The translations under genes and the position numbers were made by a program. The notes below the pieces were generated by a model. It did not search any database and had not been told where the DNA came from. It was given only the letters and a program-made list of their open reading frames with translations. DNA of 38,275 bases from an uncultured Methanobacteriaceae archaeon (GTDB lineage: Archaea > Methanobacteriota > Methanobacteria > Methanobacteriales > Methanobacteriaceae): NCBI GenBank assembly GCA_947259185.1, contig CAMYKT010000018.1, positions 1 through 38,275 on the forward strand, read 5' to 3'. Below are positions 23,746 through 32,894 of this stretch, piece by piece. The stretch's first letter is position 1, and each line of letters begins with the position of its first letter.

Positions 23746-24834
23746 ATGGATGAAAAAGGATATGTGTTCAGCCCCATAGCAGTACTGATTTTAATACCAG
23801 TATTAGTTATTGCCATAAATTTTGGAGAAATAGTTAATGAATCCAATACCCTGGCCACTATAGCCATTGGGGGAGATGTAACCTATAATACAGCTCAAAA
23901 CATTTTCAGTATTATTGAAAAATCTTCAGCCGATGCAGGTAGAAATTCAGCCTACAATGCCACCCGGAAAGTAATAGATGATAATATATATAAACCCAAC
24001 CCCTTCTTTGGATCCGGGACCAGTAAACAGCATATACGTCAAAATATTGTTAATTCACTAAATGTACAGTTAATAGAAAGCTGTAAAGAATTAGAACGCC
24101 AAACCGGTCGTGAAATTTTTATTAACAATATACCCATCAATAATTATACCAACCAAACGCTGTACCTGAATGATGTAACTATCAGTCAGGATGATCCCTT
24201 TGGATTTTATGTCCATGTAAGGGGAGGCATACCCATCAAAGTGGTACAAAAAGATCAGGTTTATGAAGGTGTTACACCACCAATTACTTCTTATGTTTCT
24301 ATAAGTGGCCTGGAAGACCCTTATGTTTGGGTAAATTCTAAAGAAAGAAACTCCAATGTAATTTTCAAATCACCGTACTATGAGGATTCTCCTTATACTG
24401 GTAAGGACTTCCATATGGATGATGTGGTGGATAATCCCAATGCCAGACTATATGAGCTATGGAATTATTTAAATGGAACCAACAATCCATCAGGGATTAC
24501 TCCTCGTCCCTACTACTTCCCGGATCCCTATGGTTTATCTTTCTTTGATAGATTGGAAAATAATACCAATACCACTTCCAGTAGTCCACCTGAAGTTAGA
24601 ATGAGTACTTTTGTTATAGGAAACCCCTTAATGGAAGAGTATGGGGGCCGAACCATTTCTGCAGTGGATCACGAATACTTCTTAGGATTGAGGGGTATTT
24701 ACCGGACCGGATCAGGAATAGAAGTTAGGATATCTGGTAATAACCGGCCTTTAATGAGAGACCCGGCAGGTTCCATATTTTATCTATCAACCTTTTATAG
24801 AAATTACTTTGACCTATCCAGTTCCTATAACTAA
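23746..24834 (+). CDS. Pilin-like secreted protein
   Basis: 362 residues, ATG with GAGGGGATAAAA upstream. The N terminus DEKG|YVFSPIAVLILIPV fits the class III pattern, but the usual acidic residue at about +5 is absent. A hydrophobic helix to about residue 28 is followed by a large Asn- and Ile-rich ectodomain with a single Cys (ESCKELE). Third gene of the pilin-like operon, ten bases after the adhesin-like gene. Function unknown; lack of the acidic residue suggests a specialised position such as a filament cap, as in some minor pilins (inference). Confidence 0.7.
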   Translation: MDEKGYVFSPIAVLILIPVLVIAINFGEIVNESNTLATIAIGGDVTYNTAQNIFSIIEKSSADAGRNSAYNATRKVIDDNIYKPNPFFGSGTSKQHIRQNIVNSLNVQLIESCKELERQTGREIFINNIPINNYTNQTLYLNDVTISQDDPFGFYVHVRGGIPIKVVQKDQVYEGVTPPITSYVSISGLEDPYVWVNSKERNSNVIFKSPYYEDSPYTGKDFHMDDVVDNPNARLYELWNYLNGTNNPSGITPRPYYFPDPYGLSFFDRLENNTNTTSSSPPEVRMSTFVIGNPLMEEYGGRTISAVDHEYFLGLRGIYRTGSGIEVRISGNNRPLMRDPAGSIFYLSTFYRNYFDLSSSYN

Positions 24835-24850
24835 CATAATGGTGATATAA

Positions 24851-25252
24851 TTGTTAAAAGATAACCAGGGAGTAGCAACCGTAGACTTATTATTTGCCAC
24901 CTTAATAGCTATGATCATAATAGGCAGTTTAATCAGCATTATAGGTGGTGAAACAGATAGAGCAGCAACTTCTGAATTGGGAAGAGCCCGTATGGTGGGA
25001 GAAAGAGTAGCCACCACCATAAACACGGTATACACTAATGGCCGGGGATATTCGGCCAACATCACCATACCCTCGGATATGGATATAAAGGTGGATGTTA
25101 CCACCAATGGCTGGGTAAAAGTTAACTATGCCGGCAGCACCATTGATATACGTCTGGTTCCTAAAACCAATATAAACTCGGTTACTATGAGTACAGGAGA
25201 AAAATACACGGCTTTTAATGATAATGGAACCATAAAATTCACCAAAATTTAA
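24851..25252 (+). CDS. Small pilin-like protein
   Basis: 133 residues from TTG 24851, with GGTGAT at 24841-24846. The start DNQG|VATVDLLFATLIAM is a class III-like signal with Asp at +5. It is followed by one hydrophobic helix and a small beta-rich domain without Cys, close in size to the two canonical pilins. Last gene of the four-gene pilin-like operon, 16 bases after its neighbour. Confidence 0.75.
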   Translation: MLKDNQGVATVDLLFATLIAMIIIGSLISIIGGETDRAATSELGRARMVGERVATTINTVYTNGRGYSANITIPSDMDIKVDVTTNGWVKVNYAGSTIDIRLVPKTNINSVTMSTGEKYTAFNDNGTIKFTKI

Positions 25253-25375
25253 TTATTTAATTGATTATTTAATTTTTTCAAAATTTCATCTTCTTAAATT
25301 ATTCAAAACTTTTTTATATAGTCAACTATACACTATAATAAAATTTATGAGAACTCATTTTTCAGGTGTTAATAA

Positions 25376-25786
25376 ATGGATCTGGATTTAAGCTGGGAAA
25401 AAAAGGCCTTAATTGGATTAGGGGTAATAGCTCTTATCATTGTAATATATGCCTACAATCCGTTACACAGTCCGGGGGAGGTAATAGTCCAAAATGATAC
25501 TCCTGCTCCTCAACCACTGCGTACCATGCCCTTTACCACCAGCTCCAGTGAAAGTAACAACACCACCCAGACCAACACTACTTCTTTGAATATAACCAGC
25601 CAGCAGGCCAAAGAAATAGCTGCTGAAACTGGTCTTCGTACTGGTGAACCTGCCTCAGGTAGTATAAAAATTAATAATGAAACCATTTCTGTATGGATAG
25701 TTCCTTTATACAAACAGAATAAACTGGAAAAGGAAGTATATGTTAATAAGGTCAATGGGAACATAGTAGCTACTAAAGAATTCTAA
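25376..25786 (+). CDS. Single-pass membrane protein with PepSY-like C-terminal domain
   Basis: 136 residues, ATG with AGGTGTT upstream. One membrane helix (about residues 9-27) is followed by a Ser/Thr/Asn-rich linker with many NTT/NNT sequons, and a domain of about 60 residues starting ITSQQAKEIAAETG and ending KVNGNIVATKEF. That layout is like PepSY, often linked to protease inhibition outside the cell. It follows the pilin operon after 123 bases and precedes a membrane protein gene by 14 bases. The role in pilus maturation is only a guess. Confidence 0.6.
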   Translation: MDLDLSWEKKALIGLGVIALIIVIYAYNPLHSPGEVIVQNDTPAPQPLRTMPFTTSSSESNNTTQTNTTSLNITSQQAKEIAAETGLRTGEPASGSIKINNETISVWIVPLYKQNKLEKEVYVNKVNGNIVATKEF

Positions 25787-25800
25787 TAGAGACGATAAAC

Positions 25801-26601
25801 ATGGACACCTGGGTATCAATTATAATGATAGTGCTATTTATAGTACTACTGATTTTCATATTTTCCATCGCCCTTTTAACTCCGATTATTGGTAAAAAGA
25901 ACCTGCTATTTGTCATATTTTTAGGTTTCATGATAGGAGCAGTGGGTGGTGCGTTTTTCATCTCACCCGTATATGAGGATGTTCCGCAAATGGCCCGGGG
26001 ACTATATCAGCTTACCAGTGATTCTCCCGAGATAATCATGGTGGATGTATCCACCAATATTGATTTAGATCGCTTCATAAGTGATGTTCAGGCTATGGAA
26101 GGTGTGGGTAATGTGGAGAGTAGTGGGATAATTATCCGAACTGATAACTTCACCCAGGAACGTCAAAAGATGATTGAGGAGAGAATCGCCATAGTGGATC
26201 CTAATATAGAGTCCTATGAAGTTTATACCAATGGAACCATTATACTCAATGTAAAAAAAGGACACAACCCTATTAAGGCCATAAAAACCTTATCTGATTG
26301 GCTGATGCTCACCGGAGGTATCAGTACCCGTTATAGTAATGTGCATGTAAGAATAGAAGCAGATCCATCCCAGGTGGACAATCTGGTTAATGAAATTTCT
26401 AAAGAAGAGGTGGTGGTTACCAGTGTAAAAGGCCCGGTGCAGGAACAGGTTTCTAATTTAAGAGAGATGATGCCCGGACAATTAAATGTTATTCTTTTTT
26501 GCGGAATATTAGGGATGATAACTGGTTTGGCAGGGATTTTCATAGATAATATATTAATTTACCTTCAAAAAATTAAGGACAAATTCAGAAAAGAGGAATA
26601 A
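25801..26601 (+). CDS. Membrane protein of unknown function
   Basis: 266 residues. Two N-terminal membrane helices (about 5-28 and 35-57), an extracytoplasmic domain of about 170 residues (IIMVDVSTNIDLDRFISDVQAMEG, with two ferredoxin-like alpha/beta segments), and a C-terminal helix (about 233-255) ending in a basic tail. The layout recalls the FtsX/MacB periplasmic type, but I cannot place it in a family. It starts 14 bases after the PepSY-like gene and ends two bases before the Dph6-like gene, so the three may be one transcript. Confidence 0.55.
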   Translation: MDTWVSIIMIVLFIVLLIFIFSIALLTPIIGKKNLLFVIFLGFMIGAVGGAFFISPVYEDVPQMARGLYQLTSDSPEIIMVDVSTNIDLDRFISDVQAMEGVGNVESSGIIIRTDNFTQERQKMIEERIAIVDPNIESYEVYTNGTIILNVKKGHNPIKAIKTLSDWLMLTGGISTRYSNVHVRIEADPSQVDNLVNEISKEEVVVTSVKGPVQEQVSNLREMMPGQLNVILFCGILGMITGLAGIFIDNILIYLQKIKDKFRKEE

Positions 26602-26603
26602 TA

Positions 26604-27284
26604 ATGAAAGTCGCTGTTCTATTTTCAGGAGGTAAAGACAGTACCATGGCCCTTAAAAAGGCACAAGAAGAAGGCCACCAGGTCCTGTATCTTCTCTCCA
26701 TGATATCTGAAAATCCAGATTCCTACATGTATCATGTTCCCAATATCCATATAACTGAGTTATCTGCTGAGGCACTGGATATTCCTCTTTTACAGGCTAA
26801 AACCAGGGGAGAAAAGGAAAAAGAATTAAATGATCTGGAAATTGCTTTAACCGAACTTAAAAATAGAGGGGTAGAAGGAATTTATTCTGGAGCACTCTCC
26901 TCCACCTATCAAAAAAGTCGTATTGATGATTTATGCCATAAGCTGGATTTAAAATCAATAGCCCCTTTATGGGACGTGGATCCCTACTTATACATGCAGG
27001 ATATTATTAATCAGGGCTATCAGGTGATTGTAACTGGAGTGGCTGCTGAAGGCCTGGATGAATCATGGCTTGGTCGAATAATTGACCAGAAAGCATTAGA
27101 AGATATAAAAAAAATCCATGATAAATTCGGTATCCACATGGCCTTTGAAGGCGGTGAAGCAGAAACCCTGGTGGTGGATGGCCCCTTATTTAAAAAGAAA
27201 ATCAATATAATTAAAGCAGAAAACCACTATAAGGTGGATAGTGGATATTACCTCATAAAAGAGGCAGTATTAGAAGATAAATAA
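26604..27284 (+). CDS. Diphthine--ammonia ligase-like PP-loop ATPase (Dph6 family)
   Basis: 226 residues, ATG with GAGGAATA upstream. PP-loop VLFSGGKDSTMAL at the N terminus, then the family signature YSGALSSTYQKSRID, PLWDVDPYLYM, VTGVAAEGLDESWLGR and FGIHMAFEGGEAETLV with the acidic pair typical of Dph6. It catalyses the last, ATP-dependent amidation of diphthine on elongation factor 2. It directly follows the membrane protein gene at 25801, with a two-base gap. Confidence 0.88.
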   Translation: MKVAVLFSGGKDSTMALKKAQEEGHQVLYLLSMISENPDSYMYHVPNIHITELSAEALDIPLLQAKTRGEKEKELNDLEIALTELKNRGVEGIYSGALSSTYQKSRIDDLCHKLDLKSIAPLWDVDPYLYMQDIINQGYQVIVTGVAAEGLDESWLGRIIDQKALEDIKKIHDKFGIHMAFEGGEAETLVVDGPLFKKKINIIKAENHYKVDSGYYLIKEAVLEDK

Positions 27285-27355
27285 TTATTTCTCTTAATTT
27301 ATCAATAAACCTTCTCATATACTCTTTTTAATTTAATAACCAATTTATAAATTTT

Positions 27356-27736
27356 TCAATAATCATCTTCTATATCAGGTGCCAGCCAATCCAGTAACCC
27401 TTCCACATCAGAGGTAGTTATTTCTACTTCTAATTCTCCTAATGGTGAGTCACTTTCAAGTAGATTAACCACATCAACGAGAGCTGCCTGTTTACTTAGC
27501 ATGAAACTTATTTTATTTCCCTGGACTTTCATCACACTCCGGGCACAGGATCTAATCTTTCTTTCTTCTAAATCCTCTTTCAGCTTCAATAGAGAATCTA
27601 TACCGGCATGTAAAGTTATATGGGAAGGCCCAATTTCCATTTCACCTGGTTTAAATATGTTGGTTATTGCTTTTTTAACTTTCACCTGGTCTTCAGTGGG
27701 ATTAACCCGGGTATATACTTTAAGAGAACATTGCAT
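27356..27736 (-). CDS. UPF0201 family RNA-binding-like protein
   Basis: 126 residues. VNPTEDQVKVKKAITNIFKP, the central LKEDLEERKIRSCARSVM, and PLGELEVEITTSDVEGLLDWLAP match the archaeal UPF0201 family, whose structures show a ribosomal-protein-L5-like fold; the cellular role is not known. It follows the UPF0200 gene by 16 bases on the same strand, a pairing I recall in methanogens. The two genes are probably one operon. Confidence 0.85.
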   Translation of the reverse strand: MQCSLKVYTRVNPTEDQVKVKKAITNIFKPGEMEIGPSHITLHAGIDSLLKLKEDLEERKIRSCARSVMKVQGNKISFMLSKQAALVDVVNLLESDSPLGELEVEITTSDVEGLLDWLAPDIEDDY

Positions 27737-27752
27737 AATCTCAAATCCTTTA

Positions 27753-28298
27753 TTATTTTAAGCTCTTTTTTAAAACTTTCTTAATCTCATTTTTGAATTT
27801 CCACAGAGGGCCTTCATTTACTATCAGGTAATCTGAGGTGGCAATAACATTACCAATACCAAAACCTAATTCTCTTTCATCTCTTTTTTTGAATTCCAAG
27901 AAATCTGATGAATCATCTGAACGTCTTCTTCGTTTCAAACGCCTGAATCTGGTTTTAGGACTGGAAAAAACAGAAATCACAGTAAATTGAGGGAAGTTTT
28001 CCTGGAATATCTCCACTTCATAATGGCTTCTGATTCCTTCAATAAGATAATTTCTTTCTTCATCAACCAGATGTGCGTAATCTGATTTTATTATATCCAC
28101 ACAGATTTTAGCCACCACGTATTCCCCGAATTCTTTTCTTAGGGTTACCGCGGTTTCACCCACATCGGCCTTCCTTTTTTGGGCCTCATCCCGGATAACA
28201 TCCCCCATTCGAATAACTTTAAGACCCCTGTTATGGGCCATACGGGATATAACTCCTTTACCTGATCCTGGCATTCCTGATATACCCATTACTATCAT
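27753..28298 (-). CDS. UPF0200 family P-loop nucleoside kinase-like protein
   Basis: 181 residues. MGISGMPGSGKGVISRMA is a P-loop with the kinase pattern GxPGSGKG; VIRMGDVIRDEAQKR resembles the NMP-binding region of adenylate and dephospho-CoA kinases; RRLKRRRRSDD is a basic lid-like segment. Function not established in the family. It is close to the CoA-pathway ligase gene upstream (28431-29168), which might hint at a role in CoA synthesis, though the known archaeal dephospho-CoA kinase is a different family. Confidence 0.85.
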   Translation of the reverse strand: MIVMGISGMPGSGKGVISRMAHNRGLKVIRMGDVIRDEAQKRKADVGETAVTLRKEFGEYVVAKICVDIIKSDYAHLVDEERNYLIEGIRSHYEVEIFQENFPQFTVISVFSSPKTRFRRLKRRRRSDDSSDFLEFKKRDERELGFGIGNVIATSDYLIVNEGPLWKFKNEIKKVLKKSLK

Positions 28299-28430
28299 TA
28301 TTTCACTTCATTTATTAGGATAATTATATGATTATTTTTTAAAAAGTAGATTGTTTATAATATTTTAACTGATTATCTATTAAATAGGTCTCATTTTTCC
28401 ATTCATAACAATAAAATATCTAATTTAAAA

Positions 28431-29168
28431 TTATTTTTTTAACTTAAAAACATATAGAGACTCTTTCAAATTTTCTTGATTATCAAAGTTATCTAAAATT
28501 TGCTGTAGATTTTCTTTTTTTTCCCTTTTTAATTGGTTTATTTCCTGAATTAAAAGGGGTAAAACCCTTACAATATTATCTACTATGGAAATTGATGACA
28601 TCTGGGAAGTCCGGGACAGAGGGTTTAAGTCAATGGTTATGACTATTTTTCCTGTTTTATTCAAAATCTCTGCTCTATCACCGTCTTCTAAAGGTACCAG
28701 GATTACATCAGCATCATAGATACCAGAAGCACTGGCAGTGGCCCGGGGACTTTCGATTCCCTCCAGGTATTTTAATTTTTCATCATCTAATCCTAATACT
28801 TTCTCTGCACCGGCCTCATTTAATACATGTTCTATGGCATTTACTCTCTGGGGGGTGCGGTGGAAGAGATTAATCTCCAGCTTCCCTCCACTAATACGGC
28901 ATAATTCCACCATTTCCTCGGCCACAAGAGCTGCAGTATTACCATTTACTGAAAAAACAGGATTTTTTGATAGAATTATGGCTGCTGCTCCGGCTTTTAT
29001 AGCGCTCTTTGCAGGGTTGCTGGTTTTTTCTCCCAAGAGGTAATCAAATGCTTCTCCTCTTCCATGGGCTATCATCCCGGAATAAGCCAGGATACCCTGT
29101 TTAAAGGCTTGTACTATCTTTTCTCTAAGTAGCAATGATTCATAACGGGGATGGCTTTCCGGTATCAT
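28431..29168 (-). CDS. 4-phosphopantoate--beta-alanine ligase
   Basis: 245 residues. MIPESHPRYESLLLREKIV, then MIAHGRGEAFDYLLGEKT, VFSVNGNTAALVAEEMVEL, SPRATASASGIYDADVILVP and VITIDLNPLSRTSQ are family signatures of the archaeal phosphopantothenate synthetase (COG1701). It joins 4-phosphopantoate and beta-alanine with ATP, the archaeal route to CoA that replaces bacterial PanC/CoaA. The C terminus is a charged helix. The gap to the UPF0200 gene (132 bases) is AT-rich. Confidence 0.93.
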   Translation of the reverse strand: MIPESHPRYESLLLREKIVQAFKQGILAYSGMIAHGRGEAFDYLLGEKTSNPAKSAIKAGAAAIILSKNPVFSVNGNTAALVAEEMVELCRISGGKLEINLFHRTPQRVNAIEHVLNEAGAEKVLGLDDEKLKYLEGIESPRATASASGIYDADVILVPLEDGDRAEILNKTGKIVITIDLNPLSRTSQMSSISIVDNIVRVLPLLIQEINQLKREKKENLQQILDNFDNQENLKESLYVFKLKK

Positions 29169-29226
29169 ATAAGAAACTTGGCCCTAATCCATATAAATGA
29201 TTAATGGAAACAACAACAACATCAGA

Positions 29227-29256
29227 GGGGATTTTAATAAAAACCATAATCCCCTT
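29227..29256. other. Inverted repeat in the divergent gap between the CoA-pathway ligase and small membrane protein genes
   Basis: GGGGATT and AATCCCC arms surround a 16-base A-rich loop. Because genes on both sides point away, it lies upstream of both and could be a control element rather than a terminator. Confidence 0.35.
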
Positions 29257-29275
29257 TTAAAATAATATTTATACT

Positions 29276-29321
29276 CTTTCCCAAAAAACAGATAATAGCT
29301 TTCCCAAAAAACAGGTAATAG
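29276..29321 (+). repeat. 23-base tandem duplication
   Basis: Two adjacent 23-base units (29276-29298, 29299-29321) beginning CTTTCCCAAAAAACAG differ at one base (A/G). They lie 57 bases before the small membrane protein start, in its promoter region. Confidence 0.85.
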
Positions 29322-29377
29322 TAAATAAATTAATAAAATGAGATACATATCATTATTAAATATAACCGAGGGATTTT

Positions 29378-29611
29378 ATGGATGAGAAAATCCAGATTAA
29401 CCAGTCTGAAGAAAAACCAAAAAGAGATTTTAAAAAAAATAAAGAAAAGAAAAGAAACAACCTGGGTATCTACGCCGGTTTAGTCCTGATAGTTATTGGA
29501 TTTTTATGGTATGCCATAAGTACCGGCTTAATTCCCCCACAATACCTGGCGGCATGGCCTCAGTTTCTATTAATCATTATCGGGATATTAATTTTAATTA
29601 AATCACTTTAA
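29378..29611 (+). CDS. Small two-helix membrane protein
   Basis: 77 residues, ATG with GAGGGATTTT upstream. A very basic N-terminal part (KPKRDFKKNKEKKRN) is followed by two hydrophobic helices (about residues 29-48 and 58-76) joined by a short loop with PPQYLAAWPQ. This resembles small DUF5668/LiaF-type transmembrane domains, but no family is certain. It stands alone between the CoA-pathway ligase and the aminopeptidase gene. Confidence 0.6.
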   Translation: MDEKIQINQSEEKPKRDFKKNKEKKRNNLGIYAGLVLIVIGFLWYAISTGLIPPQYLAAWPQFLLIIIGILILIKSL

Positions 29612-29716
29612 ATCTTTTACATTCTATAAAAAAGCATATAAAAAATCTTATTAAAATAGGGAAAATTTTCTTACCTTTTTTAAAAAATAACTTTTACAAA
29701 TAATGAGGAATATAAA

Positions 29717-30745
29717 ATGAAGGAATTAATGAAAAAGCTATCTCAATTACCTGGTATCTCTGGATTTGAAAGTGAAGTGGTAAATCTTATTGAAAGTGAA
29801 TTAAAGGACCATGTGGACCACATAGAAAAGGATCGTATGGGAAATATTATTGCCCTTAAAAAAGGAAAACCTGAATCTCCCAAGGTCATGCTGGCTGCAC
29901 ATATGGATGAAATAGGTTTAATGGTGCGCCATATCGATAAAAAAGGCTTCATTAAATTTTCCAAGATAGGGGGCATTAATGATCAGATGATCCTTAATCA
30001 GATGGTATACATCCACACTAAAAAAGGACCGGTTATAGGGGTTATTGGATCAAAACCTCCTCACCGCATGAAAGCCGCTGAAAAAAAGAAGATAACCTCT
30101 TATGAGGATATGTTCATTGATATAGGGGCTACCAGCAAAAAAGAAGCAGAAGAATTAATTGAAATTGGAGATCCCATTACCTTTAAACACGACTTTTTCG
30201 AACTACCTAATTCCCTGGTAACTGGTAAAGCACTGGATAACCGGGTGGGATGTTTAATCATGATGGAGACTCTTAAAAGAGTAAATTGTGATATAAATAT
30301 CTATGGAGTGGGTACCGTGCAGGAAGAAGTGGGGTTAAAAGGCGCTAAAACATCAGCATTTAAAATAAACCCTGATTTTGCACTGGCACTGGATGTGACC
30401 ATTGCGGGAGACCACCCGGGAATGAAAGAAGATGAAGCTCCAGCTAAAATCGGGAAAGGACCAGCCATCATTTTAACTGATGCTAGTGGAAGGGGCATCA
30501 TTACTCATCCTAAAATTAAAGAATGGTTAATTACTACGGCTAAAGAGGAAGAGATTCCGGTGCAATTAGAAGTAAGTGAAGGGGGTACCACTGATGCTAC
30601 TGCCATCCATCTAACCCGGGAGGGCATACCCTCCGGAGTAGTATCTGTTCCCACCCGCTACATACACACCACAGTTAGTATAGCCAGTATGGAAGATATT
30701 GAAAACACAGTGAATCTGCTGGTTAAGGCCCTGGAATGCTTGTAA
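29717..30745 (+). CDS. M42 family metallo-aminopeptidase
   Basis: 342 residues, ATG with GAGGAATATAA upstream. The co-catalytic zinc ligands of the M42/TET family are visible: AAHMDEIG (His and Asp), KALDNRVGC (Asp), VQEEVGLKGA (Glu-Glu), ALDVTIAGD (Asp) and PTRYIHTTVS (His). LPGISGFESEV is the typical N terminus. These enzymes form large tetrahedral cytosolic complexes that trim peptides released by the proteasome. Substrate preference cannot be told from sequence. Single gene with its own 100-base leader. Confidence 0.92.
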   Translation: MKELMKKLSQLPGISGFESEVVNLIESELKDHVDHIEKDRMGNIIALKKGKPESPKVMLAAHMDEIGLMVRHIDKKGFIKFSKIGGINDQMILNQMVYIHTKKGPVIGVIGSKPPHRMKAAEKKKITSYEDMFIDIGATSKKEAEELIEIGDPITFKHDFFELPNSLVTGKALDNRVGCLIMMETLKRVNCDINIYGVGTVQEEVGLKGAKTSAFKINPDFALALDVTIAGDHPGMKEDEAPAKIGKGPAIILTDASGRGIITHPKIKEWLITTAKEEEIPVQLEVSEGGTTDATAIHLTREGIPSGVVSVPTRYIHTTVSIASMEDIENTVNLLVKALECL

Positions 30746-30865
30746 TTTAAAAACAAACTTTTTATTCTTAAAAATTAACATTATTTTTTTTATTTTCAAA
30801 GTGGGTATTAAAAAAAGTATTAGGAATAATTTATTGGAATTTCAATTAAATAAGCCCTTTCTAAG

Positions 30866-31573
30866 TTATTCATCTTCTGATTCACTTATAAGTGAAATAC
30901 CATCTGATCGTATTTCATAGGTTATAAATTCAATAGGTGTGCGGGTACTTCTCATTTTAATGATATCCATTACTCTTTCTCTTCTACCGGTATAAGGGTT
31001 CTCTTTTTTCATGAGCTTGATGGCACCATAAGCTGCAAAAAGAGCCAGTTCATTAAATTCCTGAGAGGTGGCACTATCGAGGATAATTAAAGCAGTTATA
31101 TTTCTTTCTTTTAATTCATAAATCAATAAGTCAAAACGATCCCGGAACTCATAAGGGGTCAGTTTAGCGGTGTGGCTTCCTAAACTATCTATTATTACCA
31201 CTTCCCGATCTGGACTGATATCATGGATTAATTTTTCAAAATTACCCTTCATGGCTTCCACACCAATATTCATTTCAGCTTCTGTAACCCGGGCCCTTAA
31301 TCCCGCCAGTTCCACAAACTCAAGAGTTCCCTTATCCATAAGGGGCTTCATATCCCATTTGAATGAATCAGTCTGTCTTAGTAAATCCCCTTCATCTTCC
31401 TCGGTGGTTATATAAGCGGTTTTTTTATTCTGCAGGCAGCTGCTTTTTGCAAATTGCAGGGCAAAAATAGTCTTACCTGATCCGGCATCTCCAGTTAAAA
31501 TTATGGTTCTACCTTGTGGAAAACCACTTATTATTTCATCTAATCCTTTAATTCCAGTTTTTATCCTTTCCAC
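30866..31573 (-). CDS. KaiC-like RecA-superfamily ATPase (single domain)
   Basis: 235 residues from GTG 31573, chosen for the strong GGAGGGGAG site just before it; the longer frame back to 31669 would overlap the response-regulator gene. KTGIKGLDEIISGFPQGRTI begins the KaiC domain; Walker A is GDAGSGKT; TTEEDEGDLL holds the catalytic acidic residues; Walker B is VVIIDSLGS. The C-terminal acidic tail (SESEDE) is short. Archaeal single KaiC domains act in signal transduction. It lies 49 bases after the response-regulator gene on the same strand, so the two probably work together. Confidence 0.87.
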   Translation of the reverse strand: MERIKTGIKGLDEIISGFPQGRTIILTGDAGSGKTIFALQFAKSSCLQNKKTAYITTEEDEGDLLRQTDSFKWDMKPLMDKGTLEFVELAGLRARVTEAEMNIGVEAMKGNFEKLIHDISPDREVVIIDSLGSHTAKLTPYEFRDRFDLLIYELKERNITALIILDSATSQEFNELALFAAYGAIKLMKKENPYTGRRERVMDIIKMRSTRTPIEFITYEIRSDGISLISESEDE

Positions 31574-31622
31574 TAACTCCCCTCCTAAATTTAGATAATT
31601 GATAACAATTACAAGAGGAATA

Positions 31623-32894
31623 TTATAAAGGGACGTAAAATTCAAACTGCATTTTTTTAGAACCTTCAATTAAACTGGAGCACTGGTTCACATTTCCCTT
31701 AATTCCAGTCCAGGTAAAACTCCTGATCATGATGGCTCTAAAAATCAATGAAAAAATAGGATTCTTCCGGGCTTCATCCATCCAGGGGAAAGTTTCAAAT
31801 TTCAGACGATACTTTGGTGCAGATTCCTTTAAACTGGTCTGAATACCCAGGTTGAGTAAAAGTTCCTGTATCCATTCCAGATAGGCATCGAATACTTCTT
31901 TTTTCCTTTCAGGATTCTTATCTTCTATGACTTTAATTAAATCCTGCCGGGTCATTTCTTCATAGAAATTTGGTTTTACATTTTTTTCAAAACGATCTGC
32001 AAAATTTTTAATAATAGTATTGCGTAATTGGGGAGGGATAGATGAGGCAAATACAGGAACCGCACTAACCACAAACCCATATAATTCCACCCGAGCTTTT
32101 TCACGGATGAGTTCTTCTCTTTGTTTTTCTGATTTAATTCTATCCGTGATATCATGACCAATTAATTGAATAAGGGGTTCAGGGGAAGATGAATTGATAT
32201 AAGAAGCATGTATTTCAAAATAAAGATGTTTACCATTTTTATCATTCAGACTAAGTTCCAGAGGATTCATTCTACCTTTTTCAATAAGAGAAGGAATTAA
32301 AGACAAGAAGTCATTAATCTGCCTCTTTTCCATAAATCCCAGATTTGAAAACTCAAGTAGCGGTTTACCCATTAATTTTTTACGACGTATACCAGTAATT
32401 TTTTCTATCTGACGGTTCATGAAACTGATACTACCATCCACATTCAGCAAAAGTATGGGATCTGGAGAGGACTCAAAAAGAGATCGATATCGCTCTTCAC
32501 TCTCTCTTAGTTTACTATCCATTTTATGCTTATAGAGGGCCACTTCCACTGCACTGTGCAGTTCCCGGTCTTCAAATGGTTTGATGATATAACCAAAGGG
32601 TCCGGTTAACTTGGCCCGGCCCAGAGTTTTTTCATCAGAATAAGCAGTAAGGTATACCACCGGTATGTCAAATTCATCACGTATAAAATCTGCTGCCTCA
32701 ATACCATCCATTTTTCCTTTAAGAACGATGTCCATTAAAATTAGATCAGGTTCAGTTTCTCTGGCTTTTTCTATGGCCTCTTCTCCTGAAGCAGCAATAT
32801 CCAGAACATTGTAGCCCAGGCCTTCAGCCCTGTGTTTAATATCCATGGCCACTATACTCTCGTCTTCAACCACCAGTAATTTTGTATCTGCCAT
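31623..32894 (-). CDS. Response regulator with receiver, PAS and methanogen-type output domains
   Basis: 423 residues, ATG with AGAGGGAT upstream. Receiver domain at residues 1-120: acidic pair E10-D11, phospho-acceptor D55 (DLILMDIVL), and the conserved Lys in GYIIKPFED. A PAS domain follows (about 128-255, SEERYRSLFESSPDPILLLN), then a short coiled segment (EKQREELIREKARVEL) and a C-terminal domain of about 155 residues that I take for a methanogen-specific output domain (MetOD-like, tentative). No histidine-kinase catalytic motif and no HTH is present, so output is probably protein-protein, perhaps to the KaiC-like ATPase encoded downstream. Confidence 0.85.
   Translation of the reverse strand: MADTKLLVVEDESIVAMDIKHRAEGLGYNVLDIAASGEEAIEKARETEPDLILMDIVLKGKMDGIEAADFIRDEFDIPVVYLTAYSDEKTLGRAKLTGPFGYIIKPFEDRELHSAVEVALYKHKMDSKLRESEERYRSLFESSPDPILLLNVDGSISFMNRQIEKITGIRRKKLMGKPLLEFSNLGFMEKRQINDFLSLIPSLIEKGRMNPLELSLNDKNGKHLYFEIHASYINSSSPEPLIQLIGHDITDRIKSEKQREELIREKARVELYGFVVSAVPVFASSIPPQLRNTIIKNFADRFEKNVKPNFYEEMTRQDLIKVIEDKNPERKKEVFDAYLEWIQELLLNLGIQTSLKESAPKYRLKFETFPWMDEARKNPIFSLIFRAIMIRSFTWTGIKGNVNQCSSLIEGSKKMQFEFYVPL

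Noticed and set aside
31574..31669. N-terminal extension of the KaiC-like protein into the response-regulator gene
   Set aside because: A strong GGAGGGGAG site directly before GTG 31573 and the family start at KTGIKGLDEI favour the shorter form.
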